Position numbers and translations under genes: made by a program. 12,904 nucleotides of DNA, taken from contig CAZCOH010000047.1 in NCBI GenBank assembly GCA_964500645.1, positions 1 to 12,904 of the forward strand. The letters run 5' to 3'. The notes beneath the pieces are model-generated. The model was not told the DNA's origin. It made no database searches and saw only the letters and a program-made list of their open reading frames with translations. Each line of letters starts with the position of its first letter. Position 1 is the stretch's first letter. Positions 1 through 6,999 of this stretch are shown piece by piece. Source of the stretch: CAYFIW01 sp964500645. Its GTDB lineage: Bacteria; Chloroflexota; Dehalococcoidia; Lucifugimonadales; UBA826.

Positions 1-1
1 A

Positions 2-937
2 ATGTGGCAAGAGGCAGTGAATCAAAATGATTTTTTTCGCTTAAGTAGAAAACCTTTTGTCATTGGTGTGGCGGGAGATTCTGGATCTGGCAAAGATACA
101 TTTTCTAATTCGATAATAGGACTTTTCGGTAACCACTCTGTGGTGAAATTGTCGGGGGATGATTATCATCTTTGGGATCGGAATAAAGCTATGTGGAAAG
201 TGCTAACGCATCTCAACCCAATGGCAAACGACTTAGAGAGATTTTCAAGAGATCTTGTCTCTCTTGTGGATGGAAGGAGCATCAAGTCAAGGCATTATGA
301 TCATCAAACCGGAAAGTTAAGTAAGCTATCACAAGTAAAAAGTAACGATTTTATAATTGCTTCCGGATTACATGCACTTTATCGTCCCATATTGAGAGAA
401 TGTTACGACCTAAGCGTGTACCTAGATGTAGATGAAGAATTAAGGCGTTATTGGAAAATCAAGAGAGATATAAAACAAAGAAATCAGACATCGGAACAAG
501 TGATCAATTCTTTAGATACTAGAGAATCTGATTCCGCGAGATTCATCAGACCTCAATCACAATATGCTGATTTAATTTTTTCTTTACAGCCAATGAATCG
601 GAATATGTTAAAGGATTTTGATAATGACAATCATCCTAAATTAAAATTGGTAGCAAGGACTACACACGGATTCAACGAATTATCTTTGAACAAAGTGCTG
701 GTAGGTGTATGCGGTTTACACGTAGAAATGCCAACAACTGATGGGATGCATGAAATCCAAATGTCTATAGAAGGAAATACCTCAAGGGATGAAATCGCTA
801 TGGCTGCAGAAATACTATCCCCTCGTATCCCAGAGTTTCTTGACCATAACCCTAAATGGCAAGAAGGTGTTGATGGGATTATGCAATTAATTACGGTCTC
901 GCATATTTCTCAGTCTCTTACCAAACGATTTATTTAA
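2..937 (+). CDS. Phosphoribulokinase-like (PRK/URK family) sugar kinase
   Basis: Probable ATP-dependent sugar-phosphate kinase of the cytoplasmic PRK/uridine kinase P-loop family. Seen in the 311-residue product: a P-loop GDSGSGKDT (residues 25-33), DDYHLWDR (53-60) matching the substrate motif of cyanobacterial/plant PRK, NPMAND (72-77), a YDH segment near 99-101, SGLH (121-124), WKIKRD (151-156) and FIRPQSQYAD (181-190). The last ~100 residues also resemble the C-terminal region of cyanobacterial PRK, so the likeness is full length (about 311 versus 330-odd residues). Two deviations: Asp32 sits where the P-loop normally has Ser/Thr, and Ser121 replaces the Glu of the usual EGLH motif. The ATG at base 2 may be the start or an internal Met, because upstream sequence and any ribosome site lie outside the window. 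It is followed after 4 bp by a phosphatase gene and then an aldolase gene. Family membership is firm; the substrate (ribulose 5-phosphate or another sugar) is inferred. Confidence 0.8.
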   Translation: MWQEAVNQNDFFRLSRKPFVIGVAGDSGSGKDTFSNSIIGLFGNHSVVKLSGDDYHLWDRNKAMWKVLTHLNPMANDLERFSRDLVSLVDGRSIKSRHYDHQTGKLSKLSQVKSNDFIIASGLHALYRPILRECYDLSVYLDVDEELRRYWKIKRDIKQRNQTSEQVINSLDTRESDSARFIRPQSQYADLIFSLQPMNRNMLKDFDNDNHPKLKLVARTTHGFNELSLNKVLVGVCGLHVEMPTTDGMHEIQMSIEGNTSRDEIAMAAEILSPRIPEFLDHNPKWQEGVDGIMQLITVSHISQSLTKRFI

Positions 938-941
938 TTTT

Positions 942-1691
942 ATGTTCAAAGTTTACGATCGAAAAAAATTTAGCCGACTCCCAGATGCCATTTTGTTTGA
1001 CATCGATAATACGTTATATCCATATAATCCAGCCCATTTATCTGCGCAAAGAGCTGTGAAACAAAAAGCAATTGAATCGTTTTCTATTTCATCTGATACC
1101 TTTGATGAAGAATTCCAAAAAAGTAGAACTCAGATCAAAAAACGACTTAAGGGAATGGCATCCTCTCATAGCCGCTTGCTTTACCTACAAAAAATGATGG
1201 AAAACTTAGGTTTAGGGTCTCAGATTTTTCTTTCTCTTGATTTTGAGCAAACATATTGGAGCACCTTTCTGAATAACGCAGTTTTATTTGAAGGCGTTGA
1301 AGAAATCTTGGATGATTTAAGGTTGTTGTCAATACCGACCGCCATAGTAACGGACCTAACTTCCCAAATACAATTTAGAAAGTTAGTTTTTTTTGGTCTG
1401 GATCAGAGTTTCGATTATGTTGTTACCAGTGAGGAATCCGGGGCAGATAAACCGAATGAAATGCCCTTTAATATAGCTCTAGACAAAATACGTCCATCTG
1501 GGAAAAATATATGGATGATCGGCGATAATCCTATTAGTGATATAAAGGGTGCCAGGGAAGCTATCAATGCCGTAACATTACAAAAGATTCATACAGGCAA
1601 TCCAGTAGGCACAGGTGATGGTAAACCTGATTTGGCCTTTAATGATTTCACTCGATTAAGTACATTTGTGTCGAAAATAGAGGATGAATGA
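942..1691 (+). CDS. HAD-superfamily (subfamily IA) phosphatase
   Basis: Cytoplasmic phosphatase of the haloacid dehalogenase superfamily, expected to remove phosphate from a small metabolite. All four HAD motifs are present in the 249-residue protein: FDIDNT (19-24; nucleophile Asp20, acid/base Asp22), Thr137 in VTD, Lys170 in ADKP, and GDNPISD (194-200) supplying the metal-binding Asp195 and Asp200. An alpha-helical cap occupies roughly 26-115. The DIDNTLYP opening resembles pyrimidine 5'-nucleotidase-type HADs, but that is not enough to name a substrate. The ATG lies 4 bp after the kinase stop with no clear Shine-Dalgarno sequence, which suggests translation coupled to the kinase. Its stop overlaps the start of the aldolase gene (ATGA). 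Context points to a sugar phosphate as substrate (inference). Confidence 0.85.
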   Translation: MFKVYDRKKFSRLPDAILFDIDNTLYPYNPAHLSAQRAVKQKAIESFSISSDTFDEEFQKSRTQIKKRLKGMASSHSRLLYLQKMMENLGLGSQIFLSLDFEQTYWSTFLNNAVLFEGVEEILDDLRLLSIPTAIVTDLTSQIQFRKLVFFGLDQSFDYVVTSEESGADKPNEMPFNIALDKIRPSGKNIWMIGDNPISDIKGAREAINAVTLQKIHTGNPVGTGDGKPDLAFNDFTRLSTFVSKIEDE

Positions 1692-2740
1692 TAGATAACT
1701 CAAACGAGTTGAACAATCACTACATACGTTCTTCCGTAGAAAAATTTTGTATGAATCTAGGAAAAGACCGTCTATTAGTACAAGGGGCAGGAGGTAACAT
1801 CTCCTGGAAGATCGGGAAGGTGTTATGGGTAAAAGCTTCTGGCACTTGGCTAGCCAATGCGGAGAGGGAGAATATATTTTTACCGGTTGATCTAGAGCAT
1901 CTCACTGGTGCATTAGATCAAGGGGATTTCAGTGTATCTCCAAAAATATTGGACGAAACTGATCTGCGGCCTTCAATTGAGACCTTCTTTCATGCACTAA
2001 TGCCCCAACCAATAGTTGTTCATCTTCATTCCGTAAATGCTCTTTCATATCTGGTCCAAAAAAATGGGTTAGAAACTATTAGTAAACGAATGGATGATAC
2101 CTTGAATTATGGATTTATTGATTATTACAAACCAGGAGATAAATTAGCACAAGAAATACATCGACTTTTGAAAAAGACACCTAAAACTCAAATTGTTTTT
2201 TTGAAGAATCACGGAATAATTATTGGTGGTGAAGATACAAAAGAGGTACTCGAAATTCTGAATTCCATAGAAAGTCAGTACAAGAGACATCCAACTGAGA
2301 AAGTACCTGGGCGCACGCTTGACCTCAATGTGAAGACGATGGGGGGAGCCGAATATTCATTAATAGATGATGTAAATGTGCAGCAATTAGTGTTGCAGAC
2401 AGAACTATACGAAAGATTAGCAAAAAGCTGGGCCATATCGCCTGACCATGTTGTTTTCCTGGGGTCCAATCCAGCCATTTATGAAAATATTCAAGGTCTG
2501 GAAAAAGATCCAGAAATCATAGATCCTGGAACTCAACGTATCGTATTTGTCAAAAACAGTGGTGTCTATTCGACATATCCTCTGGACAATGCCTCACTGG
2601 CTCAACTTCTATGTTATTTTGATGTCATTTCTAGAACTTCTGATAAGGATCCTATTGATGTGCTCAAAACTAAGGAAATAGCAGAGTTGTTGAATTGGGA
2701 TATGGAGATCTATCGTCAAGACTTGCAGACAGGTAGATGA
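1688..2740 (+). CDS. Class II aldolase/adducin-family protein
   Basis: Zinc-dependent aldolase-fold enzyme, 350 residues, cytoplasmic. Visible signature elements: GAGGNIS (33-39) and KASGT (49-53), which bind the phosphate or enediolate in this fold; RPSIET (94-99), with Glu98 as the likely catalytic acid; and zinc ligands His112 and His114 in VVHLHS plus His175 in KNHG. Known members (fuculose-1-phosphate and rhamnulose-1-phosphate aldolases, and the N-terminal domain of larger RhaD proteins) reversibly cleave ketose 1-phosphates to dihydroxyacetone phosphate and an aldehyde. The protein is longer than the ~215-residue FucA type: residues ~230-350 form an extra C-terminal part like that of RhaD-type proteins. 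The ATG overlaps the phosphatase stop as ATGA and is preceded by GAGG at 1680-1683, so it is translationally coupled. The exact substrate is unknown; a decarboxylase or epimerase role is also possible in this fold. Confidence 0.85.
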   Translation: MIDNSNELNNHYIRSSVEKFCMNLGKDRLLVQGAGGNISWKIGKVLWVKASGTWLANAERENIFLPVDLEHLTGALDQGDFSVSPKILDETDLRPSIETFFHALMPQPIVVHLHSVNALSYLVQKNGLETISKRMDDTLNYGFIDYYKPGDKLAQEIHRLLKKTPKTQIVFLKNHGIIIGGEDTKEVLEILNSIESQYKRHPTEKVPGRTLDLNVKTMGGAEYSLIDDVNVQQLVLQTELYERLAKSWAISPDHVVFLGSNPAIYENIQGLEKDPEIIDPGTQRIVFVKNSGVYSTYPLDNASLAQLLCYFDVISRTSDKDPIDVLKTKEIAELLNWDMEIYRQDLQTGR

Positions 2741-2748
2741 TATTTCAT

Positions 2749-2971
2749 ATGAATATTGCCGATAACATAATCTGGCCGATACTTAGTGAATAGATTTTTG
2801 GAACGATGTGGATATCAAATACGTTGACTTGGAATTGACGAAATAGCATATGATCCGTTTGATCCAAGTGAAACTATAAACATTCTCCCGTACTCCCCAA
2901 AATTATTGTTTGGGTTTAGGGATTCAACCCCGATTCCTCTTGGAATATCCAAAGGGGATCACTGTAAGTAA
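2749..2971 (+). pseudogene. Probable decayed gene remnant after the aldolase gene
   Basis: Eight bases after the aldolase stop, an ATG opens a 14-codon frame ending at TAG 2791-2793. In the next frame, codons from 2771 read ...VNRFLERCGYQIR, then TGA at 2825-2827, and then 47 open codons in the same frame (…DEIAYDPFDPSETINILPYS… to GISKGDHCK) ending at TAA 2969-2971. The amino-acid composition looks coding. Changing that single TGA to CGA and allowing one frameshift near 2780 would give one ~70-residue N-terminal-like segment. This fits a fourth operon gene that has decayed or been truncated. I do not recognise the family with confidence; the RFLERCGYQIR stretch is vaguely like the N-terminus of small methyltransferases or glycosyltransferases. 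It could be chance. Confidence 0.33.
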
Positions 2972-3187
2972 CCTTAGGGTTCCATAACTCCGGTGGGAAA
3001 TCCGATCCCCATATACATACGTTCAATAAATTAACTTATATCAACTAAATCTTTTCCATTCATCCTAACGGCTAAATATACCCCTATAGATATCCAAAAT
3101 TGGATTTGATTATGGACACCAAGGTTTAAATCGTTATTATTGTGTTGTAACCATTGCGAATCTATTGTATGGAACCCGAGGTGGGAT
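2972..3187 (+). other. Gene-free leader region before the DUF1800 operon
   Basis: No intact open frame, tRNA or riboswitch is recognisable here. The stretch is AT-rich and must contain the promoter of the DUF1800 operon, but no strong sigma-70 pair stands out. A small dyad, ATCCAA-aa-TTGGAT (3092-3105), lies about 83 bp before the chosen start and could be an operator. A GAGG Shine-Dalgarno (3178-3181) serves the ATG at 3188. Confidence 0.4.
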
Positions 3188-4600
3188 ATGTCTGTAGAAA
3201 ATGACATTGAATTGTTAGCTCATCTTTTGAGAAGAGCCGGGTTTGGCGCAGATCGTAATGAGCTGGAAGAGTTAGTATCTATAGGGTATGAAAATGTGGT
3301 TGAAGGCTTGGTGAATCCCCCTGACGAGATTCCCATGGCAGACGAACATTTTCTCCATAGAAGGATGCCATATGTAGAAGTTGGAGGTGCCACTCCGATG
3401 CCTGGGGCAGCTAATTGGCTTTTCCATATGATGAATACGCAACGTGTTTTAGAGGAAAAGATGACTCTTTTCTGGCACCAGATTTTTGCTACTGCCAATT
3501 CTAAGATTGATAACGATCAGACTATGAGTCTCCAGATTCATATGTTCCGCGAAAATAGTCTAGGTAATTACAGAGATCTTTTAATAAAGCTTGCGCGGGA
3601 CCCAGCCATGATATTTTGGTTAGATAACAACGAAAACCATAAGCGGGCTCCAAACGAGAACTGGGGACGAGAGTTGTTGGAGCTTTTTTCACTCGGAGTT
3701 GGGAACTATACTGAAGAAGATGTGTACGAATGCGCTCGGGCATTCACCGGTTGGACGATCAGAGCCAAGATACCTCGACAGCCCTACAATCGGTTTCCAT
3801 GGAACTATCAATTTCGCCCTGAAGAACATGATTTTGGAGAAAAAACATTTTTAGGCCGAACTGGTGATTTCAACGGTGAAGACATTATTGATATCATTCT
3901 TGAACAACCTGCTTGCCCCAGATTTATAGCTCGACATCTCTATAATTTTTTCGTCGCGGACGAACCCCCAGTGTCCGCGTGGCAAGTAGAATCACCACTT
4001 AATCCAGAGGCAATTGAAATTTTAGCTGGAGCCCTTGTGGAATCTGATTTTGAAATCAAACCGGTTCTCAGAACATTGTTTAATTCTAAATTCTTCAAAG
4101 ATTCTATGTATTCTAAGGTCAAGAGCCCGGTAGAGGTTATTGTTGGAACTTTGAGGGCAACAGGTGAATTATTAGGACCAGATCCCCGGCTTGTTCCTTT
4201 CGGACAATATCCAGAATACATGGGACAGGGCTTGCACAACCCTCCCAGTGTAGAAGGATGGCATTCAGGGAAGGAATGGGTTAACACAGGTTCCGTGGTG
4301 AAAAGGATCAATTTTGTCGCTGACCACTTTAGTAACGTCGATCTACCGGGGGTGCAAAATATCGCTAAATACGTTACTTCGGCTGAGAATCCCATAGGTC
4401 CTGAGCTTTTGGTCGAGAGGTGTCTATTATTTATGGGACCGGTGAGAGCCTCAGAAGAAACTTTGGAGGAACTAATCGAGCATGCAAGGAAAGAAGGTGA
4501 ACTTTGCTGGAACAACGAAGAAGAATACCTGCATGCTGTATCTCGCATTGCTGACCTGCTCGCATTGATTGGGTCTACTATAGAATATCAATATTGTTGA
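3188..4600 (+). CDS. DUF1800 family protein
   Basis: Member of the widespread DUF1800 family, whose biochemical role is not established. The 470-residue product shows the usual landmarks in order: LLRRAGFG (13-20), EKMTLFWHQIFAT (90-102), NENWGRELLELFSLG (156-170), RAFTGW (184-189), HDFGEKTFLG (214-223) and CPRFIARHLYNFF (243-255), then a helical C-terminal part. The start at 3188 is preferred because GAGG (3178-3181) sits 6 bp upstream and the family's N-terminal motif follows at once. A TTG at 3140 would add 16 cysteine-rich residues without a ribosome site. Many relatives are exported with a Tat or Sec signal; none is seen here, so it is probably cytoplasmic. It is followed after 41 bp by DUF1501, its usual partner, and then by an NHL-repeat gene, forming one operon. 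Confidence 0.9.
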   Translation: MSVENDIELLAHLLRRAGFGADRNELEELVSIGYENVVEGLVNPPDEIPMADEHFLHRRMPYVEVGGATPMPGAANWLFHMMNTQRVLEEKMTLFWHQIFATANSKIDNDQTMSLQIHMFRENSLGNYRDLLIKLARDPAMIFWLDNNENHKRAPNENWGRELLELFSLGVGNYTEEDVYECARAFTGWTIRAKIPRQPYNRFPWNYQFRPEEHDFGEKTFLGRTGDFNGEDIIDIILEQPACPRFIARHLYNFFVADEPPVSAWQVESPLNPEAIEILAGALVESDFEIKPVLRTLFNSKFFKDSMYSKVKSPVEVIVGTLRATGELLGPDPRLVPFGQYPEYMGQGLHNPPSVEGWHSGKEWVNTGSVVKRINFVADHFSNVDLPGVQNIAKYVTSAENPIGPELLVERCLLFMGPVRASEETLEELIEHARKEGELCWNNEEEYLHAVSRIADLLALIGSTIEYQYC

Positions 4601-4641
4601 GTTGGTGATTGACGACGTAAGTTTTAACCTGGAGATGATAT

Positions 4642-5772
4642 ATGAATCCAGATAGCAAAAGTCCAGTTGTAGTTGTTGTTCAACTAACCGGTGGTAATGA
4701 TTACCTTAATTCAGTCATCCCATATACAGACTCAAATTATTATGAAAACCGCCTTTCTTTTTCTGTTTCTCAAGAGGACGTAGTTAAACTTGATACTCAA
4801 CTAGGTCTCCATCCAACCATGGCGCCGATGAAGGAAATTTATGACCGTGGAGACTTGGCAATAATCAATGGTGTCGGATATGAAAATTCTCCAAGATCTC
4901 ACTTCAGATCTATGGATATATGGCACACATGTGAGCCAGACAAGATAGGTACGGAAGGCTGGTTGGGGCGTGCGATACGGGATTTAGATCCAAAAGGAGA
5001 CAATCCTATAACTGGGGTAAACATAGGCCAGGCTTTGCCCAGAGCCCTTACTGTCCCCGGAGTTCCGGTAGCTTCAGTATCAGACCTCAACACATATGGT
5101 CTCCTGACTAACATAGAAGATGAAAATAGGAGGACAAAGGTTCTTGAGAGGTTTTCCAATATGTACGGGCAAGCGATAGGGTCTGGACCTGTAAATGACT
5201 ATCTTGCTAGAACAGGATTGGATGCATTGAAAGGGGCTGACATTTTAAAGGAGGCTCTTGATGGATATTCTTCCACCGTTGAATATGGTTCGAGTTCGAT
5301 ATCCAAAAGCCTGAGAGATGTTGCTATGATCCACACTGCTAATTTGGGGACACGTGTCTTTTACACCCAATTAGGAAGTTTTGACACTCATGCCTCACAA
5401 CCGCCTGTTTTTGACAAACTGTGGACAGAACTTTCTAGGGCGATAACTGACTTTTGGGAGGATCTTAAAAACCATGAAGCTGACAAAGAGGTGGTAATGT
5501 TCCTCTTTTCAGAATTTGGCCGAAGGGTAAAAGACAATGGTTCAGGAACAGACCACGGTGCTGCTGGTGCTTGTTTTGCGCTAGGCCCCTCCGTAAAAGG
5601 TGGGATTTATGGTGAATATCCTAGTACTGATGCGGCAGATTTGGAACAAGGGGATTTGGTACCGAATCAGGATTTTAGGGGTGTCTATTCCACAATAGCA
5701 GAGGATTGGCTGGGATTGGACGCCGTTCCAATAGTTGATGGCCATTTTGAGAAGCTGAATTTTATCGAGTAG
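4642..5772 (+). CDS. DUF1501 family protein (alkaline phosphatase-like fold)
   Basis: A 376-residue DUF1501 protein; the family is related to the alkaline phosphatase/sulfatase superfamily, but its substrate is unknown to me. Signatures seen: LTGGNDYLN (15-23), SHFRSMDIWHT (86-96), GSFDTH (245-250), SEFGRRVKDNGSGTDHG (290-306) and the closing DFRGVYSTIAEDWLG (344-358). The Asp and His residues in these blocks are the likely metal ligands. The typical N-terminal twin-arginine signal of DUF1501 proteins is absent: the protein begins directly at the first core strand, so it is predicted cytosolic like its neighbour. The ATG at 4642 has GGAG at 4631-4634 with 7 bp spacing. It is second in the DUF1800-DUF1501-NHL operon, and the two DUF proteins probably act together (inferred from recurring gene pairing). 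Confidence 0.9.
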   Translation: MNPDSKSPVVVVVQLTGGNDYLNSVIPYTDSNYYENRLSFSVSQEDVVKLDTQLGLHPTMAPMKEIYDRGDLAIINGVGYENSPRSHFRSMDIWHTCEPDKIGTEGWLGRAIRDLDPKGDNPITGVNIGQALPRALTVPGVPVASVSDLNTYGLLTNIEDENRRTKVLERFSNMYGQAIGSGPVNDYLARTGLDALKGADILKEALDGYSSTVEYGSSSISKSLRDVAMIHTANLGTRVFYTQLGSFDTHASQPPVFDKLWTELSRAITDFWEDLKNHEADKEVVMFLFSEFGRRVKDNGSGTDHGAAGACFALGPSVKGGIYGEYPSTDAADLEQGDLVPNQDFRGVYSTIAEDWLGLDAVPIVDGHFEKLNFIE

Positions 5773-5861
5773 TGATTTTCTAAGTCTAAACGAAACCGAA
5801 CATACCAAAATCGATAAGATAACATTGCGAAGGAGAGAGTTTTGTTACGAGGAGAGTGTCA

Positions 5862-6887
5862 ATGGTGATCTCAACCAAGTCAATTTCGGGTAGAACGTGG
5901 CATTTCAGTCACGCGATTGGGTATCACGCGGCTGAGGTAGGATTTTCGAGTCCCTCAGCTCTAGCTGTCACTCCGGATAACATACTTTACGTAAGTAACT
6001 TCGGGATTTCGGAAGGAATGGGTGGAGCTTTTTCCAATCCACTATTTCAACCCAGAATCACGAAAACAACGGTAGATCAGGAACATTTGTGTGATTCAAG
6101 CACTGAGGAACTCGTATGGCCGGAAGGGTTGGCGGTTGATAAGAATGGAAACGTGTACTGTGCGGATTCGTATAACAACACGATTTGTGAGTACGATCCA
6201 GATCTCAACCTCGTGTCGAAATGGGGGTCAGCTGGGACAGAGTTTGGGAAACTCAATGGCCCTTCAGGATTGGCCTTTGACGGGGAAGATCATCTGGTAA
6301 TTGCGGACAGCATGAATAACAGGATTCAAAAGTTCACAAAAAAGGGAAAATATATCTCTAGTTGGGGGTGTCTAGGTACAGAGGCAGGTTTTTTTCAGGG
6401 GCCCTGGGGTATCTCAATAGATAACAATCAGGATATATATGTGGTGGATTGGGGTAATAACAGAGTGCAGAAATTTTCTTCAGAAGGAGAATATATCCAT
6501 AGTTTTGGGTCCCAAAAAACAGACGGAGGTAAATTGGATCATCCGTCCGACGTGGCAGTAGATTCTGATGGAGATGTCTATGTCACAGACCTCGGGAACA
6601 ACCGTGTTCAAGTTTATTATCCGGATGGCGAGATAATTTGTGGGTTATATGGTGACGATAACCAGTTTTCATCAGCGGCCCAGGATTGGATTGCTGCAAA
6701 TCCAGATTATGTTAAAGCATTTCAACGTGTTGATCCTTCCGATCTTGTAGAGTTAGGCAGATTTGAAAGACCAAGGGGTGTGGTTGTAGATAGTAGTAAC
6801 CGAATCGTGGTCACAGATTGCATGAGAGGAAGGGTTCAGGTGTACGCAAAGGATAAGAACTACCTGGAACCTCAATTCAATCTCTAG
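5862..6887 (+). CDS. NHL-repeat beta-propeller protein
   Basis: 341-residue protein made almost entirely of NHL repeats, predicted to fold as a six-bladed beta-propeller. Repeat units begin near residues 29, 84, 131, 178, 226 and 301, with the recurring pattern P.G.A.D..G.vYV.D..NNR.Q.F...G, for example DWGNNRVQKF (196-205) and DLGNNRVQVY (243-252). An insertion (about 262-300) that looks helical and contains no NHL motif separates the fifth and sixth repeats. NHL propellers bind proteins, RNA or small ligands, and some are lyases or lactonases; no catalytic set is evident here. No signal peptide or membrane segment is seen. ATG 5862 is preferred because GGAG (5851-5854) lies 7 bp upstream; the in-frame GTG at 5856 is too close to it. 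The 89-bp gap after DUF1501 suggests co-transcription. A structural or binding partner of the DUF1800/DUF1501 pair is the simplest guess. Confidence 0.85.
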   Translation: MVISTKSISGRTWHFSHAIGYHAAEVGFSSPSALAVTPDNILYVSNFGISEGMGGAFSNPLFQPRITKTTVDQEHLCDSSTEELVWPEGLAVDKNGNVYCADSYNNTICEYDPDLNLVSKWGSAGTEFGKLNGPSGLAFDGEDHLVIADSMNNRIQKFTKKGKYISSWGCLGTEAGFFQGPWGISIDNNQDIYVVDWGNNRVQKFSSEGEYIHSFGSQKTDGGKLDHPSDVAVDSDGDVYVTDLGNNRVQVYYPDGEIICGLYGDDNQFSSAAQDWIAANPDYVKAFQRVDPSDLVELGRFERPRGVVVDSSNRIVVTDCMRGRVQVYAKDKNYLEPQFNL

Positions 6888-6999
6888 GGCGTATTGTGAT
6901 GGTCAACACGTTCATCAATACCTTGTCCTGATTCGTTAGTACGTTAGTCTTGACAATATTTGGTGAAGGTCTCTTTTTGGTCCTACAATTCAATGTTGC
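6888..6999. other. Convergent intergenic region, no terminator recognised
   Basis: This 112-bp gap separates the ends of the NHL gene (+) and the dehydrogenase gene (-). I looked for a GC-rich stem followed by a T-run on either strand and found none. CGTTAGT occurs twice nearby (around 6933 and 6942), without evident meaning. Confidence 0.4.

Noticed and set aside
2825..2827. TGA as a recoded codon (selenocysteine or Trp)
   Set aside because: Other genes end normally in TGA and use TGG for Trp, no start with a ribosome site precedes this frame, and decay explains it more simply.
2896..2914. Rho-independent terminator after the aldolase operon
   Set aside because: The stem is only six base pairs and is not followed by a T-run.
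2905..3010. tRNA-like pieces (GATTCAACCC and neighbouring GG-rich stems)
   Set aside because: No acceptor stem, anticodon arm or T-arm could be assembled at the right spacing.
3140..3187. Upstream TTG start for the DUF1800 gene, adding a cysteine-rich 16-residue N-terminus
   Set aside because: No ribosome site precedes it, while ATG 3188 has GAGG at good spacing and leads directly into the family's N-terminal motif.
3940..4548. 202-codon open frame on the minus strand
   Set aside because: Lies wholly inside the DUF1800 gene on the opposite strand; its composition does not resemble a real protein and the plus-strand family match is clear.
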